Source of the DNA: PALSA-693 sp963729695
GTDB taxonomy: Bacteria > Actinomycetota > Acidimicrobiia > Acidimicrobiales > Palsa-688
Direction: 5' to 3'
NCBI GenBank assembly: GCA_963729695.1
Contig: CAVSOT010000004.1
Coordinates: forward strand, 186,001 to 250,000
Length of the DNA stretch: 64,000 nt
Numbering within the stretch: the first letter of the stretch is position 1; each line of letters opens with the position of its first letter. Position numbers and translations under genes: made by a program. Positions 27,057 through 35,705 of the stretch are shown here, piece after piece. A model generated the notes under the pieces. It saw only the letters and a list, made by a program, of their open reading frames with translations. It did not search any database and was not told the origin of the DNA.

Positions 27057-28496
27057 TCAGATGCCGGTGTCGCGGGTCTCGACCTCGAAGGAGCCGGTGA
27101 CGTGCTGTATAGCGGCGACGAGCTGCTCGTCCGGTAGGCCGGCCAGAAACCCGTCGATCAGGCGCTGGTAATTGCTGATGAGGCCTTCGACCTTGTCGGA
27201 CAGTCGCATGTACTCAAAACCGTCCTGGTGCAGGCCCCGTTGCTGGCGCGGGAGGTTGGAGTAATCCTGAGCGGGGATGGCCGGCCACCGCGGGTCGTCG
27301 GGACCCATCGGGGTAGGGCGCGGCGGCGCCGGCGGGTGCTGGCCGGGTGGGTAGCGGGTGAGTGACCACAGGTCGAAAAGGCATTCTTCGGGGCCGAGGG
27401 GGCGTATCCGGTAGGCCGAGGCGCTGGAGAAGCTGGGCAGCAGGAAGAAATGCGGGAACACGAACTCCACGTACGCATTCAAGGGGTCGGCCAGGATGGC
27501 GTTGAGGTCGGGCATGGCTATGCCTTGCACCTCGTTCCACGCCGTGACCGCGTCGTTGACGGACGTGGTCCAGGTCTTCGACGCCTCACCGGGGTCGCCT
27601 GGCAGCTCCAATCCCAGCAGCCCTTCCGCCACCCGGATGTCCTTCTCGTGCGTCAATCCGGCCATCCCGATGCTGTGCAGCCACATGTTGTCGATCTGTC
27701 CCTGGATGAACGCTCGGGAGTCGACGTTCCCTTTTGTTTTGGCTCGCTCCCACGCCAGCGATTCGTCGTTTCGAACCTTTCCCACATCCCGGTAGACGTT
27801 GCGGTTGGTCCCCGTGTACAGCTGAGGGTGGGTTTCCATGAGGTGGTAGCCCTCCATGAAGGCCTCCATGGCCAGCTTCCAATTGACCGGCATGCGGCAG
27901 GACAGCCACCACTCGGGCCAGAGTCCGTCCACCTTCCACATGTCCTGGAACGCGACGTACGATCCCATGCACTCCTGGAGGGGAGGGGCGTCGTCGTCCA
28001 AAGTGATGAACGCCGACCCACCAAGTGTCTCGACCCGGCAGGAGACGAGGGCGAGGTCGTCTACTTGGCGGTTGGACTCCTCGAAGAGATCAGGCTGGTA
28101 CAGGAAGGTATTGGCCCCGTCGAGGCCATAGCACCAGCCGTGGAACGGGCAGGTGAAGCCGCTCCTCGCATGGCCCCGGTCCACTACCAGCTCGACGCCC
28201 CGGTGGCGACAGGCGTTATGAAAGGCTCGGACCGTCATGTCGTCGCCCCGCACGACAATGATCGACTTGTCCAAGATCTCGTAGGTAACGAAGTCGCCCG
28301 GGTTGGGGATCTCAGCCAGGAAGCACGCCATCTGCCACACCCTCGTCCAGAGCTGCTCACACTCGGCCGCGTAGAACTCCGCGTCGTAATAGCGACGGGC
28401 CGGCACCCGGTCGGTCCGGGTCATGGGATACGGCACCGGAAGCCCCGGAAGGATCAAGGGCGCCCGCTTGAACGAAGGCCTCTCTACGATCGTCAC
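27057..28496 (-). CDS. Rieske-type aromatic-ring-hydroxylating oxygenase, alpha subunit
   Basis: A 479-residue oxygenase. The Rieske [2Fe-2S] ligands are in CRHRGVE and TCPFHGWCY (C-x-H, 16 residues, C-x2-H). The mononuclear iron site is in EGYHLMETHP (two His), with a later Asp expected. The length suits the alpha subunit of ring-hydroxylating or related Rieske mono-oxygenases; no ferredoxin, reductase or beta subunit gene is near. GTG 28496 has GGAGGAAATAG upstream. The longer frame to 28592 would overlap the preceding gene. It is the last gene of the minus-strand operon starting at 35551, 37 bases after the alpha/beta hydrolase. Confidence 0.9.
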   Translation of the reverse strand: MTIVERPSFKRAPLILPGLPVPYPMTRTDRVPARRYYDAEFYAAECEQLWTRVWQMACFLAEIPNPGDFVTYEILDKSIIVVRGDDMTVRAFHNACRHRGVELVVDRGHARSGFTCPFHGWCYGLDGANTFLYQPDLFEESNRQVDDLALVSCRVETLGGSAFITLDDDAPPLQECMGSYVAFQDMWKVDGLWPEWWLSCRMPVNWKLAMEAFMEGYHLMETHPQLYTGTNRNVYRDVGKVRNDESLAWERAKTKGNVDSRAFIQGQIDNMWLHSIGMAGLTHEKDIRVAEGLLGLELPGDPGEASKTWTTSVNDAVTAWNEVQGIAMPDLNAILADPLNAYVEFVFPHFFLLPSFSSASAYRIRPLGPEECLFDLWSLTRYPPGQHPPAPPRPTPMGPDDPRWPAIPAQDYSNLPRQQRGLHQDGFEYMRLSDKVEGLISNYQRLIDGFLAGLPDEQLVAAIQHVTGSFEVETRDTGI

Positions 28497-28533
28497 ACCT
28501 ATTTCCTCCTCTGCAAATCCAGAGCTGCCGCTT

Positions 28534-29682
28534 TCAGTGACCGTCAGTCGAGTGAACGGACTCTTTCCCTGACGAAAAATACTGCGGTTCATCCTGGCGG
28601 TGCGATTCGATGAACTCGAGCAACCGGGGGAAGATGTCCCGGTCGACGTGGTCGCCCATGAATGGGTCCTGGTGCCCGTAGCCCGGGAACACGTGCAACT
28701 CGTGACGACCCGGCACGATGTCCTGTAGCCGCTCCCAGCACACGATGTTCGAATTGGAAAATACCTTATTGTCCGCGCCTGTCATGAAGAGGACCGGAGT
28801 CTCTATCTCCTTGGCGTAAGCAAAGTAATCGTCGGGGAGGGCGGCGTACTGGGGTGAGTCGCTGTACTTGACGGCCCCTCCGGCCTTCACCATCTTGCGG
28901 ACGTGACGGTAGTAGTTCATGCTCGTGGCGCCGTAGAGGTCACCTCCCCGACGGTGAGTGACATCCGCCAGGTTGGCGTGGCTGTAGAGCGCCGGGTGCC
29001 CTGATCCCCACATCAGGCTGAGCATGTGGCAGGCCGGGACGTTGCATTCCGGGTGACCAAGATCGACCAGCCGGGAGAATATCTTCCCGCGGGTGAAGCC
29101 GGGGTCGGCGTCCCACATCGGGTTGAGGTACGGGAAGCCGAGTACGTACTCGACCATCCCGGGCGCCAACTTCAACTTGACATTGGACCACTTCGGGACC
29201 CTCGGAGTGAGGCCGACGCTGTTGGCGATCACACTCGAGACGCCGTCGATCACCTTGGCGAACAGGGCCATGGTGAAGCTGTTCGCGCCCAGGCAGTGGC
29301 TGATCACATGGATGGGTTTGTTGCCGATGTGCTGGCGCATGAGGGCGAGGGTCGGCTTGTAGTCGTAAAGGGCGACGTCGTCCATGGTGAAGCGATGTTT
29401 GAAGAGGTTGTAGGAATGTCGGTTGCTCATCCGGTAGTCGAGGCACCAGACGTCGCCATAACCGTGGTCGAGCAGGTAGCTGACCAGGTTGTAGTGCTCG
29501 GGCATGATGAACATGTCGGTGGACGTCGTCAGGCCGTGGACGATCAGAACGGCCTCGCTTGCCTCGCCCCTTTGGAAGCGAAGGGCGGAGAGGCCGAGCT
29601 TGTCCTCGGTGTAGATGTAGTGGGTGGTGGCTTCGGCATGTTGCACGCCGTTGAGCGTGTACAGGGGGATCTCTCGTGACAC
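28534..29682 (-). CDS. Alpha/beta hydrolase with Cys in the nucleophile position
   Basis: A 382-residue protein. The oxyanion-hole motif is LIVHGLTTSTDMF. The nucleophile elbow reads HVISHCLGANSF, so Cys occupies the place of the usual Ser, as in the G-x-C-x-G box of polyhydroxyalkanoate synthases. A candidate acid is Asp in MTGADNKVFS and the His is in GYGHQDPFMG. There is no signal peptide. Similarity in layout to the hydrolase part of large cholesterol-oxidase-linked proteins is recalled but not verified. GTG 29682. The gene lies 35 bases after the FAD oxidase and belongs to the same operon. Substrate unknown. Confidence 0.82.
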   Translation of the reverse strand: MSREIPLYTLNGVQHAEATTHYIYTEDKLGLSALRFQRGEASEAVLIVHGLTTSTDMFIMPEHYNLVSYLLDHGYGDVWCLDYRMSNRHSYNLFKHRFTMDDVALYDYKPTLALMRQHIGNKPIHVISHCLGANSFTMALFAKVIDGVSSVIANSVGLTPRVPKWSNVKLKLAPGMVEYVLGFPYLNPMWDADPGFTRGKIFSRLVDLGHPECNVPACHMLSLMWGSGHPALYSHANLADVTHRRGGDLYGATSMNYYRHVRKMVKAGGAVKYSDSPQYAALPDDYFAYAKEIETPVLFMTGADNKVFSNSNIVCWERLQDIVPGRHELHVFPGYGHQDPFMGDHVDRDIFPRLLEFIESHRQDEPQYFSSGKESVHSTDGH

Positions 29683-29717
29683 GGGCCGGACTCCTCTTCT
29701 GGGACAGACGAAAGCAT

Positions 29718-31256
29718 CTAGTAGGCAGGCGGCGTCCCAACATTGCTGGGGCCGTCGTACCGGGCGGAGTAGTAGACGTTTGGATCGACCTTGCGCCGAC
29801 GTTCCGGGTCGCTCGACGTCAGGCTGTGCATGTACCGGAAGCCATGGTTGGCGATGACGATGTCGTCGAATCGGTTGACCAATTCCTCAGTGACTTCGGG
29901 CGTCATGCCGGAGTTGTCGATACCGTTGTAGAACATCAATTCGCAGAATTTGTCGCTGGACCCGTTCTGAGCGAGGTAGGGCGAGTGGATGCTCTTGACG
30001 TAGACAGAGAGAAACGTGAAGCACTTGTAACGGGAACGGAACTCGAGCATCAGGTCGTATGCGCTCTGGAAAAGGGTGTCGAAGCGCTCCAAGGGCGCCA
30101 AGATGATAAACATCCTGGTCGGATCGCCCACCATCGAATCCAGCACCTTGTCCGTAAAGAACTCGACGTTCTTGATGGTGGCGTACTGCGGACTCATCAT
30201 GATCCCGGCCATACCCACGGCTTTGAGTGCGGCGCCGACCTTCGTCGGCACGTGGTCTGCCGTCCATCCCAGACCATCCAGATAGGTGTACGACGCGTAG
30301 TCCCGGGCTTTGGCCCAGTTGGTCTGGTCCGTGGCGTGGTAGGCAGAGAACTGTCCCACACCGACGCTGCGCCCGTCCGGCAAGGGGTAATTCAGCCACA
30401 CGCCTCGCTCGTACAGGGCATCTCCGGGGTTGCTGATGGTGTTCCCGGCCCCCTTGATAAAGCTGGCGACGCTGAAGTAGTGCCGTTCATGATTTTTCAG
30501 GACAGTGTGGTACTTGTCGACCTTGATGATCTTGACCGTGATGGTGGCGATCACACCGTGCTGGCCCCGGCCGGTCAGGACGGCGAAGAACTGATCAGGA
30601 TTCTCGGTCCGGCTGGCGGTGACCACCTCGCCATCCCAGTTGACGTACTCGATGCGCTCCACCGTGTCCACGAAGAGGCCGAAACGGTGTGAGGCCGGAC
30701 TGATACCGCCGACCGAGGAGAAACCTCCGACGGTGATGTGGTTGTGGTCCCCGATGATTGGCAGGCCGAGGCCCCGAGTGGACAGCTGGTCGTCGAGGTG
30801 GGCCGAGATTATCCCGGATTGGACCGTGGCCGTCATGCTGTCTTCGTCGACCTCAACGATATTGTTGAGCTCCTGGGTGACGAGCACGCTCCCACCTGGG
30901 TTGAGCACCAGGTGATTGCTCGAATGTCCGGCGCTACGGATCGACAGGTATTCGCCCAACGCCTTGGTTTCTTTGACCACCTTGACGATATCTTCGGTGG
31001 TTTGGGGTAGGTAAATCTTCAGCGGGAAGCGAGGTTGGATCTCAGGATTGGCTATCCGTTCCCAGTCGTAGCCCAAGCTGCTGATGCTGTCGTGGGTGAA
31101 CCCTTTGTGGCTGTTGATATTGGTGCGCCAGGTCGCCTTGCGGAATCCGAGACTCACCCGGCCGTTGTCCGACACCGACGCGGCCTTCTGGACGCGGCGC
31201 ATTACCGCGGTCGCCGGCATGGCGGCGGCGGCTAGCCAGAGAGCAGTGGCTTTCAT
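29718..31256 (-). CDS. FAD-linked oxidase (PCMH/VAO-type)
   Basis: A 512-residue flavoprotein with an N-terminal hydrophobic stretch (ALWLAAAAMPATAV) that may anchor or export it. The FAD-binding PCMH domain covers about residues 75-260: LKIYLPQTTEDIVKVVKE, the SIRSAGHSSNH loop (candidate His for covalent flavin), GDHNHITVGGFSSVGGISP and the TGRGQHGVI strand. The C-terminal half is the substrate domain. Relatives oxidise alcohols or lactones with O2, including the vanillyl-alcohol-oxidase type of cholesterol oxidase. Its ATG overlaps the SRPBCC stop by four bases (ATGA), which supports an operon. Confidence 0.88.
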   Translation of the reverse strand: MKATALWLAAAAMPATAVMRRVQKAASVSDNGRVSLGFRKATWRTNINSHKGFTHDSISSLGYDWERIANPEIQPRFPLKIYLPQTTEDIVKVVKETKALGEYLSIRSAGHSSNHLVLNPGGSVLVTQELNNIVEVDEDSMTATVQSGIISAHLDDQLSTRGLGLPIIGDHNHITVGGFSSVGGISPASHRFGLFVDTVERIEYVNWDGEVVTASRTENPDQFFAVLTGRGQHGVIATITVKIIKVDKYHTVLKNHERHYFSVASFIKGAGNTISNPGDALYERGVWLNYPLPDGRSVGVGQFSAYHATDQTNWAKARDYASYTYLDGLGWTADHVPTKVGAALKAVGMAGIMMSPQYATIKNVEFFTDKVLDSMVGDPTRMFIILAPLERFDTLFQSAYDLMLEFRSRYKCFTFLSVYVKSIHSPYLAQNGSSDKFCELMFYNGIDNSGMTPEVTEELVNRFDDIVIANHGFRYMHSLTSSDPERRRKVDPNVYYSARYDGPSNVGTPPAY

Positions 31257-31747
31257 CGGGCGTCCTGCCTTTCTGACCCCTCAGCGCGGGCCTTCAGGGC
31301 CGCGTTGAGGGCGGCGTATCCCTGCTCCAGTTTTCGGTGCATGATCGGCATGACAATCGGAGCCGTCAAACCGCTGCCAACCTCGGATTGGGCGAAGTGG
31401 GTGCCGGATGACCCCATTGGCTCGAACTCGAAAGCCCGATGAACGTCGAATAATCCCGGTACGAACTGCCGAGCTAACCATCGTATCTCTCGAGGAGGTT
31501 TCACGGCGGTCACTATGGGACGAAATCGCATCTTTAACCAGCCCATCCGCAGAATGACGTCCAATTTTTGTCCAGGCATGAGTTCTCCTGTCAGTTTGCA
31601 GATAAAGGGGTTCCAAGAGGGAAAGGACTGGAAGTCGGTGAACACTTCCCATACCCGTTCGGGCGGAGCGTCGATGTCAATCTGCCCATGCACGCTTCTC
31701 ATGCTGCGGAGCCCACTCTTTAGGCGAACCAGTAGGCTGGTCGACAC
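31253..31747 (-). CDS. SRPBCC-fold (START-like) protein
   Basis: A 164-residue helix-grip protein. The start is GQIDIDAPPERVWEVFTDF, followed by WNPFICKLTGE and the C-terminal long helix (MHRKLEQGYAALNAALKA). The fold binds hydrophobic ligands such as sterols, polyketides or lipids, often as a cyclase, carrier or sensor. It sits between the metallophosphoesterase (two-base gap) and the FAD oxidase (four-base overlap), so it is likely to deliver or bind the same lipid substrate (inference). GTG start after AAGGAG. Confidence 0.85.
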   Translation of the reverse strand: MSTSLLVRLKSGLRSMRSVHGQIDIDAPPERVWEVFTDFQSFPSWNPFICKLTGELMPGQKLDVILRMGWLKMRFRPIVTAVKPPREIRWLARQFVPGLFDVHRAFEFEPMGSSGTHFAQSEVGSGLTAPIVMPIMHRKLEQGYAALNAALKARAEGSERQDAR

Positions 31748-31749
31748 GG

Positions 31750-33249
31750 TCAGTCTCCTTTCTTTCGAGTTCCGGCATCGACCAGGGCCGTGTGGAGTCG
31801 GTGGCGTTGGGCGATGAGATCGTTGGCGGCCGACGATATGGTGCGCCAGGGCTCGTCAGTTGAGTCGATGGCAGCAGTGAGGCTGGCCTCCAGCGGGTTG
31901 AGGTCACCACCAGGGCTCGGTGGAGTCAGAATCGCCACCGGCGCGCTGCCTCCGTCTGGCGTCTGCCGGTAGAACTGTAGAGACGCAACATTGAGGTCGT
32001 CGTCGAGGAGCACTGCCGCTCCGCCCTGGGTCAGCGCCGGATCGGAGGTGTCCACGACCCAGCCTCCAGTGTTGCTGATCCGGATGGGCGCTGGGTAGTT
32101 GTCCAGCGTCCAGTTGTCGACGAACGGCTTGTGAGTGTGGCCGAAGATGAAACCGAGGTCGGAGGGCACGCTTCCCAAATCCTCCAGGATTTGCTGTCGC
32201 AGTGGGCCGTGCAGGTAGTCGCGAAGCCCCTGTTTCCCCTTCGGACTCAATGTTAGATCCGGGGTGCCCCGCTCGCTGGCGGCAATGTGCCTGACCTCGT
32301 TTCGCAGCACTGCGGTCACCAGCGCCCGCTCGACCGGGCGCAGCCAGCGGGGGCCGTGGCTCTTGGCGAACAGGCTTCGGACCAGGTTCCCCGTCAGCGC
32401 ATCCAGGTCCTTGGGGCTGCTGAGGTCGGCGTAGATCAAACCCACATCAGTTCCGACGTCGCCGGATCGACCGAGCGTGGACCAGAAGAAGTCGATCCAC
32501 GCGAAGTTCTCCATCTCCATGTTGTCGACGGTCGGGGCCAACCCGGCGTCCTGGCCCGGATAGAGCATCTGACGCAGGCTTGACATCAGGGTGTAGATGG
32601 ACTCCGAGAAGTGGCCGTGGCTGATGATTCGGCATCGTTTGCCGTCAGAACTGGTGAGAGCCAGGTTGGGGTACATGACGCGGACCGCCACGTCCCCGCA
32701 GCCGGGGCGCCGCTGGATCAGACACGACATCAGATCATTGGTAGTCCACGGTGGTTGTCGCTCGGGCAACAAGCGGGTGGTGTGCCATGGCGGATCGAGC
32801 GGTCGGTCGGCAGGGAGTTCCCGGAGGTAGCTGATGTACTGAGCCTCTCTGGCTCCCTCCCAGAGATGATGATCGTGGTTGCCGGGCAGGTAGTAGACCG
32901 CGGGCGCGAACATGCGCCCCGTCGGACCGGGCCCCGTTGCCCCGCCGGCGCCGGAGACGCGACCGCCACCGGCAAAGGCCAGGTCGACAAAGCACCCGAA
33001 CGCAGTGTCGGCGACAGCATCTGGCGACAAGGCCAAATCGAGTACGTCGCCGGCGAGAACAAGGGTCGGCGGCTCCTGCTGGTCGGCGGTGAGATGACGG
33101 AGGCCGGCCAGCATGGCCTCGAGCAGGACGCTGTGGGTGGTGGGGTCGGGCCGAAATGTCCCCGCCGGCTCCTCGACGACGGAGGTCAACACGCTGTTGT
33201 CAGCCCCGAAGTGCAAGTCAGACAGGATGACGTAACGGATATCAGCCAT
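31750..33249 (-). CDS. Calcineurin-type metallophosphoesterase
   Basis: A 499-residue protein. The di-metal motifs appear in order: ILSDLHFGADN (D-x-H), LVLAGDVLDLA (GD), YYLPGNHDHHL (GNHD), IISHGHF (H) and IFGHTHKPFV (GH-x-H). This is the full five-block set of calcineurin-like phosphoesterases. It is about twice the size of UDP-diacylglucosamine hydrolases, with extra sequence between blocks four and five (about residues 250-380). No signal peptide. ATG 33249 overlaps the stop of the upstream gene. The operon context points to lipid or sterol-ester chemistry (inference). Confidence 0.92.
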   Translation of the reverse strand: MADIRYVILSDLHFGADNSVLTSVVEEPAGTFRPDPTTHSVLLEAMLAGLRHLTADQQEPPTLVLAGDVLDLALSPDAVADTAFGCFVDLAFAGGGRVSGAGGATGPGPTGRMFAPAVYYLPGNHDHHLWEGAREAQYISYLRELPADRPLDPPWHTTRLLPERQPPWTTNDLMSCLIQRRPGCGDVAVRVMYPNLALTSSDGKRCRIISHGHFSESIYTLMSSLRQMLYPGQDAGLAPTVDNMEMENFAWIDFFWSTLGRSGDVGTDVGLIYADLSSPKDLDALTGNLVRSLFAKSHGPRWLRPVERALVTAVLRNEVRHIAASERGTPDLTLSPKGKQGLRDYLHGPLRQQILEDLGSVPSDLGFIFGHTHKPFVDNWTLDNYPAPIRISNTGGWVVDTSDPALTQGGAAVLLDDDLNVASLQFYRQTPDGGSAPVAILTPPSPGGDLNPLEASLTAAIDSTDEPWRTISSAANDLIAQRHRLHTALVDAGTRKKGD

Positions 33250-33877
33250 GACGGAACCACCCTCTGAAAGGATCGAACACCTGCCAAAGCTCATCGAGGA
33301 ACAGGCGTCCGAAGGCGTCGAACGCGTGTAACCGACCGGTCCTGGTGGGGCCGTGCACCCGGAAGGTGGTGAGCTGGTGGGCGAAATCGAGCGGACGGAT
33401 ATGCAGGACACCCGATCCCACGATGCCCTCACGGGAGCTTTCGCCTCCGTCGGTGACCGGGACGTGCCCCTCCAGAATCCGAGTGTAGAGGGTGGACGTC
33501 TCTGGCCAGACCTTCGTGATGGGCCCCGGCCGCACGTCCTTGTAGCCGGCGAGGGTCAAGGGATGGCCATTGGCGTCCGCAAAGTACAGGCGGTACAGCA
33601 TGTGCCTGGTGTGGGGCCCTTCCTCAACGAAGAGGTTGAACGCCCCCGTCTCGACCGGGAGTCGACCCCCGAGTACTTCGGACTGGACGTATCCCACGGC
33701 GACGCCGAGGTGGGCCGGGTCGGCGATGAAGGCATCGACGTTGTCGGTGGAGATTGTCAGCCGGAACATGACGTCACTGCCGTGTGCTACCCCGGCCGCA
33801 AATCCGGCTTGATAGTCGCTCTCGCCGAAGGTGAAGGCCCCGATCATCTTCTCGGTGAACTGCAGCTGGTAGGCCAT
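33242..33877 (-). CDS. Unknown conserved-looking protein coupled to the GMC oxidoreductase
   Basis: A 211-residue protein with no membrane segment. It starts MAYQLQFTEKMIGAFTFGE, then DYQAGFAAGVAHGSDVMFRL, and is largely beta-rich with an aromatic-rich end (VFDPFRGWFRHG). I recall similar FTEKM-FGE sequence as a C-terminal extension in long GMC/cholesterol-oxidase-like proteins, but this cannot be checked here. Its ATG overlaps the TGA of the GMC gene by one base (TGATG), and its own stop overlaps the metallophosphoesterase start, so it is translationally coupled on both sides. Function unknown. Confidence 0.75.
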   Translation of the reverse strand: MAYQLQFTEKMIGAFTFGESDYQAGFAAGVAHGSDVMFRLTISTDNVDAFIADPAHLGVAVGYVQSEVLGGRLPVETGAFNLFVEEGPHTRHMLYRLYFADANGHPLTLAGYKDVRPGPITKVWPETSTLYTRILEGHVPVTDGGESSREGIVGSGVLHIRPLDFAHQLTTFRVHGPTRTGRLHAFDAFGRLFLDELWQVFDPFRGWFRHG

Positions 33878-35551
33878 CAGGCTGCACTACCGACGATGTG
33901 AGCCGCGGCGCGCTCGGCGAAAGCGGCAATGGTGAGTGACGGGTTTGGCCCTACCGGTCCCGGCATGACCGATCCGTCGACCACGTGCAGGCCCGGGTAT
34001 CCGAACACTTCGCCCCACTCGTCGACCACCCCGTTCTCGTGATCAGCTCCCATCGGAACACCGCCCAGGGGATGCACCGTGATCACCCGTTTGAACAACC
34101 ACAACGGGGTATTGGCCAAAGTTGCCCCCAAGGAATCAGCGATGTTGTCCAGAGTGCGTTCGACGCGATCGAAGAAGGAGGCGGAGCTACTTGTGGTCCA
34201 ATCGAGCTCGAGATCGCCACCTCGAAGGGTCATGTTGCCGTCAGGGATGTCTCGACCCATGCAGAGCACGGGCAACATGGTCGCCGACGTCACGCCACCG
34301 CCTATCAGGCGAGAGATGTTGGTGCTGATGTTCGACCGGGGATTACCGGTGGCGTGGGCCCACACCCTGCGAGCCAGGAACTCGGCTAGCCGGGCCAGGA
34401 CCAGGGGGGCACCTGCGCTCTGGGTGACCCAGTCCAGGAACTGCGGATTCCCCCCGTCCTCGACGTAGAATCCCCGTCCGACGTCGCCTTTACCGTCGAG
34501 GGTATCGGGCATGCGGATGGCGCTGGTGATGACCGGGCCAAACTCGGGATTGAGGGGTCGGGGCACGGCGGTGCCCTCCACCTGGCGCTGGCTGTGCAGC
34601 AGGAAAGTGAGCAGGTCGCCGTTGCCGGAGAACCTGGTCCCCAACGCCGGGCTCAGGTGGGGGAAGGCGCTGTGATTGCGGAGCAGCAGGTGCGTCGACC
34701 CAAAGGTTCCGGCGCCCACGATCAAGCGATCCGCGAAGACCGTGTGACGCTCGCCCGCCCCACGCGGGGCTGCTTCCGGGATCGCGACGGATGTAGGTGA
34801 GGAGGAACCCGCCTTCGGCTGGCTGGATATCGCGGACCTGGGAGAGAGTGCGGATCACCGCGCCCGCGTCGACGGCTCGCGATAAGTAGTTGTAATCGAG
34901 GGTGTTCTTGGCGCCGTCATTGCAGCCGATGTCGCACTCGCCACAGAGCCGGCAGGTATGACGGGGCAAGCCGTGGAGATTGGGGCGGTCCTCCGTGATC
35001 GGTTCCGAAGGCACCGGTGGGCGGCCTGGGTTAGCGAAGGTTATGGCCAGGTTCGGCAGTTGCCAGTCAAGATCAAGTTGCGAGGCGGCATAACGCATCG
35101 CCTCGGTCTTGGCCGTCGAGGAGTATGGAGGCACGTCGAAGGGGTACCGTTGGGCGCCGAGCATTGCCTCCGCGGCCTCGTAATGGGGCTCGAGGTCACG
35201 GTAGGTAACCGGCCATGGCCGCTCCGGCTGTCCGGGGATATCGTCGACAAACCAGGCCGGGTCCTTCCGGATCAGCACATTGGCGTAGATCAAGGAGCCG
35301 CCACCAAGCCCGCTGGAGACGAGGGCCTCGATCCCCCGGAACGACCATACATCGAACATGCCATAGAGACCGTTTCCGGGGTCCCAGAGGTTCTGCGCCA
35401 GCAGGCGCGGGCTTCGGGGAAAGGACCCGGGGGGAAAGCTACGCCCACGCTCGAGAACCAGGACCTCCCGGCCGGCCTGAGCCAGCCGGCACGCCGCGAC
35501 CGAGGCCCCGAAACCTGAGCCGACCACGATAGCGTCGAAACGATCAACCAT
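33877..35551 (-). CDS. GMC-family oxidoreductase (cholesterol-oxidase-like), split by a frameshift near 34760
   Basis: The N-terminal frame has DAIVVGSGFGASVAACRL and VLVLERGRSFP (FAD binding), GLGGGSLIYANVL, and a Cys cluster (CRLCGECDIGCND). It loses sense after PAWGGRASHG. In the next frame the protein continues ERHTVFADRLIVGAGTFGST to the C-terminal VHPLGGVPMG and GPNPSLTIAAFAERAA. One extra base in the G/C run around 34757-34767 accounts for it. Together about 557 residues, the normal size of a GMC sterol or alcohol oxidase. ATG 35551 starts at MVDRFDAIVV; the frame to 35659 adds nothing family-like. First gene of the operon running down to the Rieske oxygenase. Confidence 0.85.
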
Positions 35552-35705
35552 CAGGCGTACGTCCCCTCTTTCGACTCGCAGGCTGCCTGGGGAGAGATCG
35601 TATAGACTCCGGGGTCCCGACGCGCGGAAAAGTGGGCTCTTTGTCAAGGGTGACGGCACGACCCTCGATCTGGCCGGGGCGGCCGACCGAAGCTCAGCCC
35701 GTCAG

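Noticed and set aside
27450..28613. Plus-strand open frame opposite the Rieske gene
   Set aside because: The Rieske and iron-site motifs fix the coding strand as minus.
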